DNA from: Bolinopsis microptera
Taxonomy: Eukaryota > Ctenophora > Tentaculata > Lobata > Bolinopsidae
Direction of reading: 5' to 3'
Length of the DNA stretch: 64,000 bases
Assembly (NCBI RefSeq): GCF_026151205.1
Contig: NC_087079.1
Location: forward strand, 3,987,230 to 4,051,229
A program made the position numbers and the translations under genes. Shown here piece after piece: positions 20,766-30,864 of the stretch. How positions within the stretch are numbered: position 1 is the stretch's first letter; every line of letters begins with the position of its first letter. The notes beneath the pieces were generated by a model, which searched no databases, was not told the DNA's origin, and saw only the letters and a program-made list of their open reading frames with translations.

Positions 20766-20989
20766 AGGGGGAGGAATGGAGGATATTCTGGAGACACACT
20801 TACACCTTGTCCTGACGGATCTTGTAAAGCTTCACTTATGGAATGCTTTGGAGAAGACAGTTCTATGGTCGGACTATAATCCACATATTTCTTATTTTTT
20901 AAATAGTAGATGTTAGATTCGGTAATCAATTATTGAATTATGCGTTTAAGTTGTCTTACTCAAATAAACCTTTAAGATGAAATGCTCGG

Positions 20990-21511
20990 AGAATTTGTCC
21001 ACACCTCATGCTTTAGTAATTAGCCTTTAATTTCTACCCATTAATTCTGAGTACAGAGTGTCCCAAAGGTATTTTAATGGTCATAACTCAAGCATTAACT
21101 GTAATCAATGAAATAGTTGTGCAATTCTGACAAGAATTGTGAACAGTCACTTCTGGGCCACCCTTACCTAGCTGTATGATGGTTATTTCGGAATTCGGAA
21201 TATAGTGAAACAAAAAATTTTAAATTAAAACCTCTCCCCTGATATCGAATAATCGTGTGTTAGTACAGAACAATATCTAGCTTATCAAGATATTTATCAT
21301 TATAGATTATGCGTGCAGTTACATTCAATGTGGATTGAACTATACCATACTATTTACCTATTGATTACTCCTCTTGATTTCACATAGATTTTTCTTATAT
21401 CAGATAAAAATATGAATAAGAATGATAAAGTAAACCATTCCTGGTCAATTAAATTATAATTTACACTATAAACCATGCGAGTGAAAACAAAATTGGACCC
21501 ATCTAGGTACC
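20990..21511. other. 3' flank of BTB copy C
   Basis: It shares the block GATTATGCGTGCAGTTACAT through CTCTTGATTTCACATAGAT with the flanks near 16383 and 27872. These are remnants of segmental duplication. No gene. Confidence 0.5.
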
Positions 21512-23134
21512 CTACAACTTGTCATCTCTCAATGAAATCAATAAATGTATAGTCCATTTTCCTTGTGTATAGTCCATATCTGAAGGAACATTCCAACATA
21601 CCTGTCCGCTTTTGAATTCTGGTCTACCACACCAGCTTAAAGGAAGGTTTGTAAACTTCTTGTCAGTTGTAAAAATAGAAATGTGCATATTTTTAGCTTG
21701 AAACTCCTCGTGGTAATGTATCTTGTCAGAATAATCAATAGGGTCAGTACATAGTTTAATGTTTGCTCCATCTTTAGCAGGAACTGTTTTTAGAATAAAT
21801 CCACATTTTCCTGGTTTAGAGCAATTATTCACTGTAGTTGAACATTCGAGCGCCACTTTCGCTTCCTTTTCGAATAAAGAAAGGATGCTTGAATACTGGC
21901 CACCTGAAAGAGAATGATTTTGACCGTTCAGAGAAATCCATCGATCCTTTTCGTATCCGGGGGAGGAGCAAAATCTACAATCAGCTTTGATAATCCCGAA
22001 AAAACTACTTTCGTTAAACTCGTGAATATCGTAGTTCAACCAGTACTGACAAAAACGATTCCATTTTCTGATTTCTTTGATTTCGTAAATTGATTGCAGC
22101 AGCTGAGGAGAGAATTCTACTCTAAAATTATTATTCTTCCACATCCAAGTCCACAATCCCTCAAAAAACATCATCAAGTTAGTAACTTGCTCTGATTTAC
22201 CTAACCAATCAATAACTTCATCAAATGTCATACTGCAGTCTATTGTGTGGAACAAGTTTGGTATAACGTTAACATCCTCCAAACAATCTGTGGAGGTATT
22301 GGAATCAACTAAAGATTTAGATTGTCTTTTTCGCTTTACGACAGACTTCCGAATTAGTTGTAGAGTCCACTTTGTTTCAGTGAACGATTCTTTAGTTATT
22401 TTCTCCAATACATCAAACAGTTGTTCAAACATCTTAATGTTGTTCTGATGACATAAATACAATTCACAGTTCTCAAGAAGATATTTACAGTTAGCAGGTA
22501 CAACTGTTTCTCCTTTAGACAAACTTGCTGTAAGTTGTTCTGTTAAAGGTTTAACAACAAACTCAACTTTAGTTCCAACCAGTTCTATGATCAAGTCCAG
22601 CTGTCGACAAGACAGATAGGACAAGTTTTCCAAGTATCTGCTAATAAAATCTGGTTGTCCATTCAGGGATTGAATCTTTGTGAAAGCTATCTCAACCATT
22701 TTTCGAGATTTGAGATTAGTCAGCACAAAAGCAGCTTCTTCAAACAGAAAGAAGAAATCTTCATAAGAAGGTCCTTTGATATCTAATGCAATATCAGCAA
22801 ACTGTTCAACACATCTTGTAGCCAGCCATGACATTTCAAACACGTTAGCTAATTTATTGATATCTCTAAAGAGAACTCTAGATATTGGTGGACTCTCTCC
22901 CGAGTAGGCAGCATCTATAAAATATCTCACAGCATCCTCACTGAACTCCTCCATATCCACACTGGTCAGATGAAGAGTTGTGGTCATGTGATCTATCACG
23001 GGACTGTTGAAAGATAGGATCACTGAACTGGCTGGTATCACTGCCCCCTCACTTGCCTTTAGTTCCAGGGTACTGTGTGTTGGAGAGTCCAGTAACCGGA
23101 TACCAAAATTCATTGGTACACTCACGTTCGGGGC
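21512..23134 (-). CDS. BTB/POZ-domain protein, copy C
   Basis: About 540 codons from MAPNVSVPM; an upstream in-frame Met at 23170 is less likely because all siblings start at MAPNV. Subtype 2 middle region (KWTLQLIRKSVVKRKRQSKS). It has an extra residue pair near FCSSPGYEKDRW and ends LLISLRDDKL, the ancestral ending that was lost in copy B. The frame is intact. BTB residues are almost identical to copies A, B and E while the helical middle differs. Confidence 0.8.
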   Translation of the reverse strand, partial: APNVSVPMNFGIRLLDSPTHSTLELKASEGAVIPASSVILSFNSPVIDHMTTTLHLTSVDMEEFSEDAVRYFIDAAYSGESPPISRVLFRDINKLANVFEMSWLATRCVEQFADIALDIKGPSYEDFFFLFEEAAFVLTNLKSRKMVEIAFTKIQSLNGQPDFISRYLENLSYLSCRQLDLIIELVGTKVEFVVKPLTEQLTASLSKGETVVPANCKYLLENCELYLCHQNNIKMFEQLFDVLEKITKESFTETKWTLQLIRKSVVKRKRQSKSLVDSNTSTDCLEDVNVIPNLFHTIDCSMTFDEVIDWLGKSEQVTNLMMFFEGLWTWMWKNNNFRVEFSPQLLQSIYEIKEIRKWNRFCQYWLNYDIHEFNESSFFGIIKADCRFCSSPGYEKDRWISLNGQNHSLSGGQYSSILSLFEKEAKVALECSTTVNNCSKPGKCGFILKTVPAKDGANIKLCTDPIDYSDKIHYHEEFQAKNMHISIFTTDKKFTNLPLSWCGRPEFKSGQVCWNVPSDMDYTQGKWTIHLLISLRDDKL

Positions 23135-23170
23135 CATTGTTCCTGAGTGAAGAAAATTAGAATAAACCAA

Positions 23171-23847
23171 GCCAATAGCAATATATATAATAGTGACAAG
23201 ATTGAAAACTACTAGTTCGATCAGTAAGGTTCGGCTGGCTTAGGTAAGAATACACTATGATAAAATTACCAGTGTATCCTCTGTAATTCCAGTCATAGGC
23301 ATTGTTGAAAATATTGTATCTTTATATTATGCAGTATTTAAAAAAAATTAAGTACATTTGATTGTTTTAAAACTGTTCCAAGTAAACACTGCACCTCCAT
23401 TTTAAACAAAAAATCGCATAATAAATTTGTCGGTAAAAGTAGTGATATAAGTATCATATTGTCTAGTTCATCAAAAATTCAATCCGAATTTACCAGAAAA
23501 GACAATACAAAATTGCTTACTGGCCAATGATTGCATTGAAAGACAATGAGAACATGCTAGGATTTATGAAAATATAAAAAAACAAAAATATAATTTACGG
23601 AATCAGAAATAACTGAATATCTTCGCTCTATCTCTCTTGTAAACAATGCAGTACAGAGGATAAGCCTTCAATATTTTCATTCTCTTCATGTTCAGTGTGT
23701 AATGTGAGGTATTTACCATTAAATGTCTACAGCAAAAATTATAAATTATGCATTTGATTAACAAGTACAACATTATTAATTCCCAATTCAAACAGTAAAA
23801 GATGTAAAGTAAAATCAATAAAATAACAATATCCCTGAAAATTGTTC
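23171..23847. other. Spacer between BTB copies C and D
   Basis: AT-rich, no recognised gene or element. It replaces the missing 3' two-thirds of copy D. Confidence 0.4.
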
Positions 23848-24201
23848 AAAGCTATTTGAACCATTTCTCGAGATTTAAGCTTAGTCAGTATAAAAGCAGC
23901 TTCTTCAAACAAAAAGAAGAAATCTTCATAAGAAGGTTCTTCAATAGCTGCAGCAATATCAGCAAAGTGTTCAACACATCTTGAAGCCAGCCATGACATT
24001 TCAAACGCATTAGCTAATATCCACACTAGTCAGATGAAGAGTTGTGGTCATGTGATCTATCACGGGACTGTTGAAAGATAGGATCACTGAACTGGCTGGT
24101 ATCACTGCCCCCTTACTTGCCTTTAGTTCCAGAGTACTGTGGGTTGGAGAGTCCAGTAACCGGATACCAAAATTCATTGGTACACTCACATTCGGAGCCA
24201 T
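23848..24201 (-). pseudogene. BTB family pseudogene, copy D (N-terminal remnant)
   Basis: Only the first part of the gene remains. Codons for MAPNVSVPM to LTSVD are followed by a deletion of about 101 bases that joins directly to LANAFEMSWLASRC and shifts frame. Similarity stops near 23848, after about the KSREMVQIA segment. The same deletion with the same flanking bases occurs in copy F, so D and F share a broken ancestor or exchanged sequence. Confidence 0.85.
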
Positions 24202-24711
24202 TGTTCCTGGGTTGAATCAATAAAATATTCAAAAATATAAATACATTATTAGAACTATAGTCCGATGAAAAGTTTTGCTCCTATTATTCTAATAATTGAT
24301 TTATATTGTCGAATATGCCGATTTATTTATATATGTGTTTTGCTGCAAAACATATGCAAATAAATCGGCAAAAAAAGGACTTTCAAGATTATACTGAATG
24401 AATTTGTACCATTGTATGATGTTGTCTTGCGGAAAAATGAGGAAGACAAAACTGAAAAACAAAGGCAATGAAAAAATTTTATGACATCATTGTAATCATC
24501 TGAAATATAAACATTTATTTCAAAAATCTAATTCATTTAACCGTACTAAACATTCTAAAACCATAAAAATCGTACTAAAACGTTCTAAAACCATAAATTC
24601 ACGTTAAATTCAGATTAAGAGCTGATCGTAATCTCTCTCTCTCTCTCTGACACACTTGGTACAGCCTAATGATGCTCTTTGTTAACTGGTATGTAGATTA
24701 TGTGCGCAGTT

Positions 24712-24817
24712 GGGGGGGGGGGGGGGTCCAACCCGATTTTCCGATCATTCCGATTCCGATTTTGGCCTCATCAACCCTCATATCGGAAATCGGGTTGGAC
24801 CCCCCCCCCCCCCCCCC
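24712..24817. mobile_element. 106-bp foldback with poly-G/poly-C ends
   Basis: G15 followed by TCCAACCCGAT...CCGAT, then inverted ATCGG...ATCGGGTTGGA and C18. It interrupts the flank sequence GTGCGCAGTTACATTG, with GCAGTT on the left and GCACTT on the right as a possible imperfect 6-bp duplication. The whole element can fold on itself. Family unknown. Confidence 0.6.
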
Positions 24818-24996
24818 GCACTTACATTGAATTATAATACTAGACTATTTGCCTATTATTTACTCATCTTAATTTCACAAAGATATTACTGATCATTAAA
24901 AAATATACATAAGTATTGTAAAGTATATCATTCCCGGTTAATTAAACTAATAATTTACGCTATAAACCATGCTTCTGAGAACAAAATTGAACCCGT

Positions 24997-26619
24997 CTAG
25001 GTACCGGACGCATTGTCATCTTTCAATGAAATTAATAAGTGTACAATCCAAATTCCGAGTGTACAGTTCATATCTGAAGGTAAATTCCAACATACCTTTC
25101 CGCTTTTGAATTCTGGTCTACCACACCAGCTTAATGGAACGTTAGTTAATTTATTCTTGAACATCGTATACATAGAAAAGTGCATATCTTTAGCTTGAAA
25201 CTCCTCATGGTAATGTATTATCTCAGAATAATCATTAGGATCCGTACATAGTTTAATGTTTGCCCCGTCTTTAGCAGGAAATTTTTTTAGAATAAATCCA
25301 CATTTTCCTGGGTTAGAGCAATTATTCACTGTAGTTGAACAAACGAGCGCCACTTTCGCTTCCTTTTCAAATAAAGAACGGATGCTTGAATACTGGCCAC
25401 CTGAAAAAGAATGTACTTGACCGTCCAGAGAAATCCATCGATCCTTTTCGTATGCGGAGCAGCAAAATCTGCGATCAGCTTTGATAATCCCGAAAAAACT
25501 ACTTTTGTGAAAGTTATGTCTGTCAAAGTTTAACCAATGATCCATAATCCGATTCCACTTCCTGTTTTCTTTGACTTTATAGATTGTTTGCAACCGATGA
25601 GGAGAGCTTTCTACTGTAAACTCTTTATTCCTCCACATCCAAGTCCACAATCCCTCAAAAAACATTATCAAGTTAGTTACTTGCTCTGATTTACCCAACC
25701 AATCAACAACTTCATCAAGTGTTATACTGCAATCTAAAGTGTGGAACAAGTTCGGAATTGCACGAATGTCTTCACGTGGAACTAAATCTACGTGCTTTAG
25801 AGGAGAAAGCTCTCCTTTTCTAAGTGACTTTCTGAGAAGTTGAAATACCCAATTCATATGTTCATATGAGCCAACAGCTAATCTTTCGAGTGAATCAAAC
25901 AGTTGTTCAAAGATGACAATGTTGTTCTGATGACATGAATACAACTCACAGTTCTCAAGAAGATATTTACAGTTAGCAGGTACAACTGTTTCTCCTTTAC
26001 ACAAACTCGCTGTAAGTTGTTCAGTTAAAGGTTTAACAACAAACTCAACCTTAGTTCCAGCCAGTTCTATGATCAAGTCCAGCTGTTTGCAAGTCAGATA
26101 AGACATGTTTTCCAAGTATCTGCTAATAAAATCTTGTCGTCCATTCAGGGATTGGATCTTAGTCAAAGCTATCTCAACCATTTCTCGAGATTTCAGATTG
26201 GACAGGACAAAAGCAGCTTCTTCAAACAGAAAGAAAAGGTGTTCATAGGAGGAATCATGAATATTTGCTGCAATATCTGTGAACTGTTCAACACATTTTG
26301 TAGCCAGCCATGACATTTCAAACACGTTAGCTAATTTGTTGATATCTCTAAAGAGAACTCTAGATATTGGTGGACTCTCTCCCGAGTAAGCAGCATCTAT
26401 AAAATATCTCACAGCATCCTCACTGAACTCCTCCATATCCACACTGGTCAGATGAAGGGTTGTGGTCATGTGATCTATCACGGGACTGTTGAAAGATAGG
26501 ATCACTGAACTGGCTGGTATCACTGCCCCCTGACTTGCCTTTAGTTCCAGGGTACTGTGGGTTGGAGAGTCCAGTAACCGGATACCAAAATTCATTGGTA
26601 CACTCACGTTCGGAGCCAT
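24997..26619 (-). CDS. BTB/POZ-domain protein, copy E
   Basis: 540 codons, intact. Subtype 1 in the middle, like copy A (ERLAVGSYEHMNWVFQLLRKS and LVPREDI.AIPNLFHTLDCSIT). The BACK-like start is the most diverged of the family (IHDSSYEHLFFLFEEAAFVL). It ends with LLISLKDDNASGT. Upstream, a CCAG before GAACAATGG could be a 5'-UTR acceptor. Confidence 0.8.
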   Translation of the reverse strand: MAPNVSVPMNFGIRLLDSPTHSTLELKASQGAVIPASSVILSFNSPVIDHMTTTLHLTSVDMEEFSEDAVRYFIDAAYSGESPPISRVLFRDINKLANVFEMSWLATKCVEQFTDIAANIHDSSYEHLFFLFEEAAFVLSNLKSREMVEIALTKIQSLNGRQDFISRYLENMSYLTCKQLDLIIELAGTKVEFVVKPLTEQLTASLCKGETVVPANCKYLLENCELYSCHQNNIVIFEQLFDSLERLAVGSYEHMNWVFQLLRKSLRKGELSPLKHVDLVPREDIRAIPNLFHTLDCSITLDEVVDWLGKSEQVTNLIMFFEGLWTWMWRNKEFTVESSPHRLQTIYKVKENRKWNRIMDHWLNFDRHNFHKSSFFGIIKADRRFCCSAYEKDRWISLDGQVHSFSGGQYSSIRSLFEKEAKVALVCSTTVNNCSNPGKCGFILKKFPAKDGANIKLCTDPNDYSEIIHYHEEFQAKDMHFSMYTMFKNKLTNVPLSWCGRPEFKSGKVCWNLPSDMNCTLGIWIVHLLISLKDDNASGT

Positions 26620-26639
26620 TGTTCCTGGGTAAAATCAAT

Positions 26640-27198
26640 CAAATATTCAAAAATATAAATACATTATTAGAACTGTAAGAACGAAACATATGCAAATAAA
26701 TGGGCAAATAAAAGAGGAATTTCAAGATTATACAGAGTGGATCGCAAATTTCTACCAAGTTGTGATGTTGTCCTACAGAAAAGCAAGGAAGACAAACCCC
26801 AAAACAAAGTCAATGAAATGATTTAATGACATCATTTTAATCATCTGAAGTATAAAGAATAATATTTAAAAAATCTAATTCATCTAATCGTACTAAAACA
26901 TTCTAAAACCATAAATTTATATAAAATTCAATTTAGGAGCTGATCGCCATATCTCTCACACGCTTGGTACAGCCTAATGAGGCTCATTGTTGCACATAAG
27001 CCGTAGCCCGTAAGTGACTAGCTGCTGATATATGATGAGATTCCGGCAGGTTTTTCAATGATCAGGCAAGTTTTAACTAATCACTTTACATTTATCTAAC
27101 CAAAGGTACCTTGAAACATTTAGAGTTCCTAGCTTAAAGGGCCCTCATGACGAAATATTGAAAGAGATGTGAGGCACGCCAAACCCACTGTAATTTTT
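26640..27198. other. Spacer, duplicated flank of the BTB unit
   Basis: It resembles 15473-16070: ACACGCTTGGTACAGCCTAATGAGG near 26956, TCTAACCAAAGGTACCTTG near 27094, and so on. No gene. Confidence 0.5.
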
Positions 27199-27555
27199 AT
27201 CTCACACTTATTTTACTTCGGAGTATTCCAACAGCCACATTGTTACACAAGTGTAACTAGCCAATTACAGGAAGCCGAAGGATTTAATTAGGCCAGTGAC
27301 GGTTAAGGTAGTGTGTACTGTGTACCATACTTTCTTCGCCCGAGACTTCGCTGCAATGGACAGCTTCTCATTTAACCCTCACACACGATTTCTCGAATAT
27401 TCGGCTGAGTATACCGGGGGGCTGCATAGACCACTCAGGATCTTTAGCTGAATGTCGACGACACTCACCCCACGACTAGGCAGGCAGTGGGTTTCCAACT
27501 CGCAATCTCACGATTACAAATCCGATGATTAACCAACTACGCTACCTGGCCGTTA
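27199..27555 (-). mobile_element. tRNA-derived SINE
   Basis: It interrupts flank sequence that is continuous near 16056-16080 (CCCACTGTAAT...AATTGTAC). On the minus strand the head reads GGTAGCGTAGTTGGTTAA, matching RNA polymerase III box A, then GATTTGTAATC and GAGTTGGAAACCC near the box B position. It folds partly as a tRNA with a TGT-like anticodon loop, then has an unrelated body with ATTCGGCTGAGTATACCG. About 355 bp. Confidence 0.7.
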
Positions 27556-28043
27556 AAAAAATTGTACGAAACCTTAGGGAATCTAAGTTTGACCCATATT
27601 AGTAATCCATGAAATTTGTGTGCAACTCTGAAACGAACTGCGCCAAGTATTACAGGGTTGGTTGTGGGCAATGCGGGCAGTTACTCGAGGGCCACCCTTT
27701 ATGATGGTTGCTTCGAAAAATATATGAAATGAAGGAACAACTTTTAAATTAAACCTTTCCTCAAATATCGTATAATCACATGTACATATCTTTCGATTAT
27801 CAATCTCAATATCTCAATATAAAAACACTGAACAATATCTATACTAGCTTATCAAGATAATTATCATTAGAGATTATGTGTGCAGTTACATTCAATGTGG
27901 ATTGAACTATACCATTCTATTTACCTATTGATTACTCCTCTTGATTTCACATAGATTTTACTTATATCAGATGAAAATATGAATAAGAATTATCAAGTAA
28001 ACCATTCCTGGTCAATTAAACTATAATTTACACTATAAACCAT

Positions 28044-28386
28044 TATTATTATTATTATAAAACAGGATCTTACCGACAAAAATGATTCTTAAAAATACCT
28101 TAATGCGGTAAACTGTACCCTTGAAAAAGATTTTCCCAACATCTGTTGCATGCAGCTATATCTTTAATTTCGTTCAATTCATGCAAGTTGTCCATTTGCA
28201 AATTTCTACAACTTTAATCACTTCCTAAAACCGATAACAAGTTCATTCTAGGTCTCCCCAATCTTCCAATGAATAAATTATCTGATTCAATAGCAAAAGA
28301 GGGAGCCGTTTGGGCTGGGGTGTTTTCCATACTCCTGAGAATGTGTCCAAACATCTTCCACCGCTGGTGTTCGATACGCTTGAATA
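28044..28386 (-). mobile_element. 5'-truncated LINE fragment with 12-bp target-site duplication
   Basis: Flanked by ACTATAAACCAT at 28032-28043 and 28387-28398. The 3' tail is a TAA/ATT repeat next to the left duplication, so the element lies on the minus strand. It encodes the RT C-terminal region, including RWKMFGHILRSMENTPAQT and GRPRMNLL, related to the fragment at 46014-46984. Confidence 0.85.
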
Positions 28387-28429
28387 ACTATAAACCATGA
28401 AGAACAAAAATTTGACCCATCTAGGTACC

Positions 28430-29943
28430 CTACAACTTGTCATCTCTCAATGAAATCAATAAATGTATAGTCCATTTTCCTTGTGTATAGTCCATATCTG
28501 AAGGCACATTCCAACATACCTTTCCGCTTTTGAATTCTGGTCTACCACACCAGCTTAAAGGAAGGTTTGTAAACTTCGTGCCAGTTGTAAAAATAGAAAT
28601 GTGCATATTTTTAGCTTGAAACTCCTCATGGTAATGTATCTTGTCAGAATAATCAATAGGGTCAGTACAGAGTTTAATGTTTGCTCCGTCTTTAGCAGGA
28701 ACTGTTTTTAGAATAAATCCACATTTTCCTGGTTTAGAGCAATTATTCACTCTAGTTGAACAAACGAGCGCCACTTTCGCTTCCTTTTCGAATAAAGAAA
28801 GGATGCTTGAATACTGGCCACCTGAAAGAGAATGATTTTGACCGTTCAGAGAAATCCATCGATCTTTTTCGTATGCGGAGGAGCAAAATCTACGATCAGC
28901 TTTGATAATCCAGAAAAGACTACTTTCGTTAAACTCGTGAATATCGTAGTTCAACCAGTGCTGACTAAACCGATTCCATTTTCTGATTTCTTTGATTTCG
29001 TAAATTGATTGCAGCAGCTGAGGAGAGCTTTCTACTCTAAAATTCTTATTCTTCCACATCCAAGTCCACAATCCCTCAAAAAACATAATCAAGTTAGTAA
29101 CTTGCTCTGATTTACCCAACCAATCAACAACTTCATCAAATGTCATACTGTAGTCTAATGTGTGGAACAAGTTTGGTATAACGTTAACATCCTCCAAACG
29201 ATCTGTGGAGGTACTGGTTCCAACTAAAGATTTAGATTGTCTTTCTCGCTTTACGACAGACTTTCGGAGAAGTTGTAGAGTCCACTTTGTTTCAGTCAAC
29301 AAGTCATTAGTAATATTCTCGAGCAAATCAAACAGTTTCTCAAACATCTTAATGTTGTTCTGATGACATAAATACAATTCACAGTTCTCAAGAAGATATT
29401 TACAGTTAGCAGGTACAACTGTTTCTCCTCTAGACAAACTTGTTGTAAGTTAAAGGTTTAACAACAAACTCAACTTTAGTTCCAGCCAGTTCTATGATCA
29501 AGTCCAGCTGTTGGCAAGTCAGATAGGACAAGTTTTCCAAGTATCTGCTAATGAAATCTTGCTGTCCATTCAGCGATTGAATCTTTGTGAAAGCTATTTG
29601 AACCATTTCTCGAGATTTAAGCTTAGTCAGTATAAAAGCAGCTTCTTCAAACAAAAAGAAGAAATCTTCATAAGAAGGTTCTTCAATAGCTGCAGCAATA
29701 TCAGCAAAGTGTTCAACACATCTTGAAGCCAGCCATGACATTTCAAACGCATTAGCTAATATCCACACTAGTCAGATGAAGAGTTGTGGTCATGTGATCT
29801 ATCACGGGACTGTTGAAAGATAGGATCACTGAACTGGCTGGTATCACTGCCCCCTGACTTGCCTTCAGTTCCAGGGTACTGTGGGTTGGAGAGTCCAGTA
29901 ACCGGATACCAAAATTCATTGGTACACTCACGTTCGGAGCCAT
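28430..29943 (-). pseudogene. BTB family pseudogene, copy F
   Basis: Nearly full length but broken. The 101-bp deletion seen in copy D removes the end of the BTB domain, and an 8-bp deletion near 29450 (GTAAGTTAAAGG for GTAAGTTGTTC.GTTAAAGG) causes a second frame change. The remaining 335-codon frame at 28430-29437 (subtype 2) is well preserved and ends LLISLRDDKL like copy C. Its good preservation suggests recent loss or gene conversion from an active copy. Confidence 0.85.
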
Positions 29944-29990
29944 TGTTCCTGGGTTATTATATTTAATAAATAGACAAAACGGCTCCTTTT

Positions 29991-30014
29991 GACTCCTGGA
30001 AATTTCCAGGAGTC
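29991..30014. repeat. Perfect 24-bp palindrome
   Basis: GACTCCTGGAAA joined to its exact reverse complement. It lies just upstream of copy F. Its role is unknown. Confidence 0.85.
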
Positions 30015-30864
30015 AGGGGTGTTGTTGGCTTGCACAGGGTGCTTATGTTAGGAAAATAGCATGCAATATCCAAGACGTCATAAAAGTTTAAATTTACAAA
30101 TTTTCCATACATCAGATTAAGGTCAAGATTCGAGCACTTTTATGGCATGGTAAAATTTGACAATTACACGTTCTGCTGTTTCTAATTCAAAAAAGTCTGA
30201 TCTACATAGTGCTGATTCCATTACAAATTTTCTTTATTCTAATGTGGTTGCCCGAATTTCCAGCTATGCACAAGGACGGAAGGTTTACATATCATGTAAT
30301 CTTCGAGTGAAGGGGGTCTGAAAATTGCCGATCATTATATAAATGGTTCTTAACCAAAAGTCAGATAGGTGTTCTGGAGTTAAAAAGGATCGCAAAGACT
30401 CAACACCATGGTAACTATTGTGATAATACTAATACCACGCTAATCAGATGATGCACAATGATATCCATTTAAATGTAATAAGATATGTTACACATAGTTT
30501 TTAATTTATAAAGAATACTACAAACTGCAGAAAATATCGTTTAAAATTGTATAAATATGAACAAACTGTTTAGTATAACATAACCGTATCACTATTATAA
30601 CATTTTGTAGACATTTATTTGAGATTGCTGCTTTTGTGCTTGTCTGAATTTGGCCACATTATTTAGCTCCACTTGGATGATTATATAACGCTTTAGCTCT
30701 CTTTAGCTATCTATTGTGCAATAAAATGGATTGATCGAGCAATTCTCAACAAAAGAATTACCTAAACCTGGTTAGATTCAATAGACCTATCACCTAACAG
30801 CTCAAACTAACCTAAAACAGACCGACCTCGTCCGAGCAAAGACTAAAACTAATGTATCCTAACA
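30015..30864. other. Intergenic, 3' side of the ATAD1-like gene
   Basis: AT-rich sequence that presumably holds the 3' UTR of the minus-strand ATAD1-like gene. No other feature recognised. Confidence 0.35.

Noticed and set aside
27480-27555. A tRNA gene on the minus strand
   Set aside because: Box A and the anticodon-like loop are present, but the acceptor stem is imperfect and the sequence continues as an inserted SINE body.
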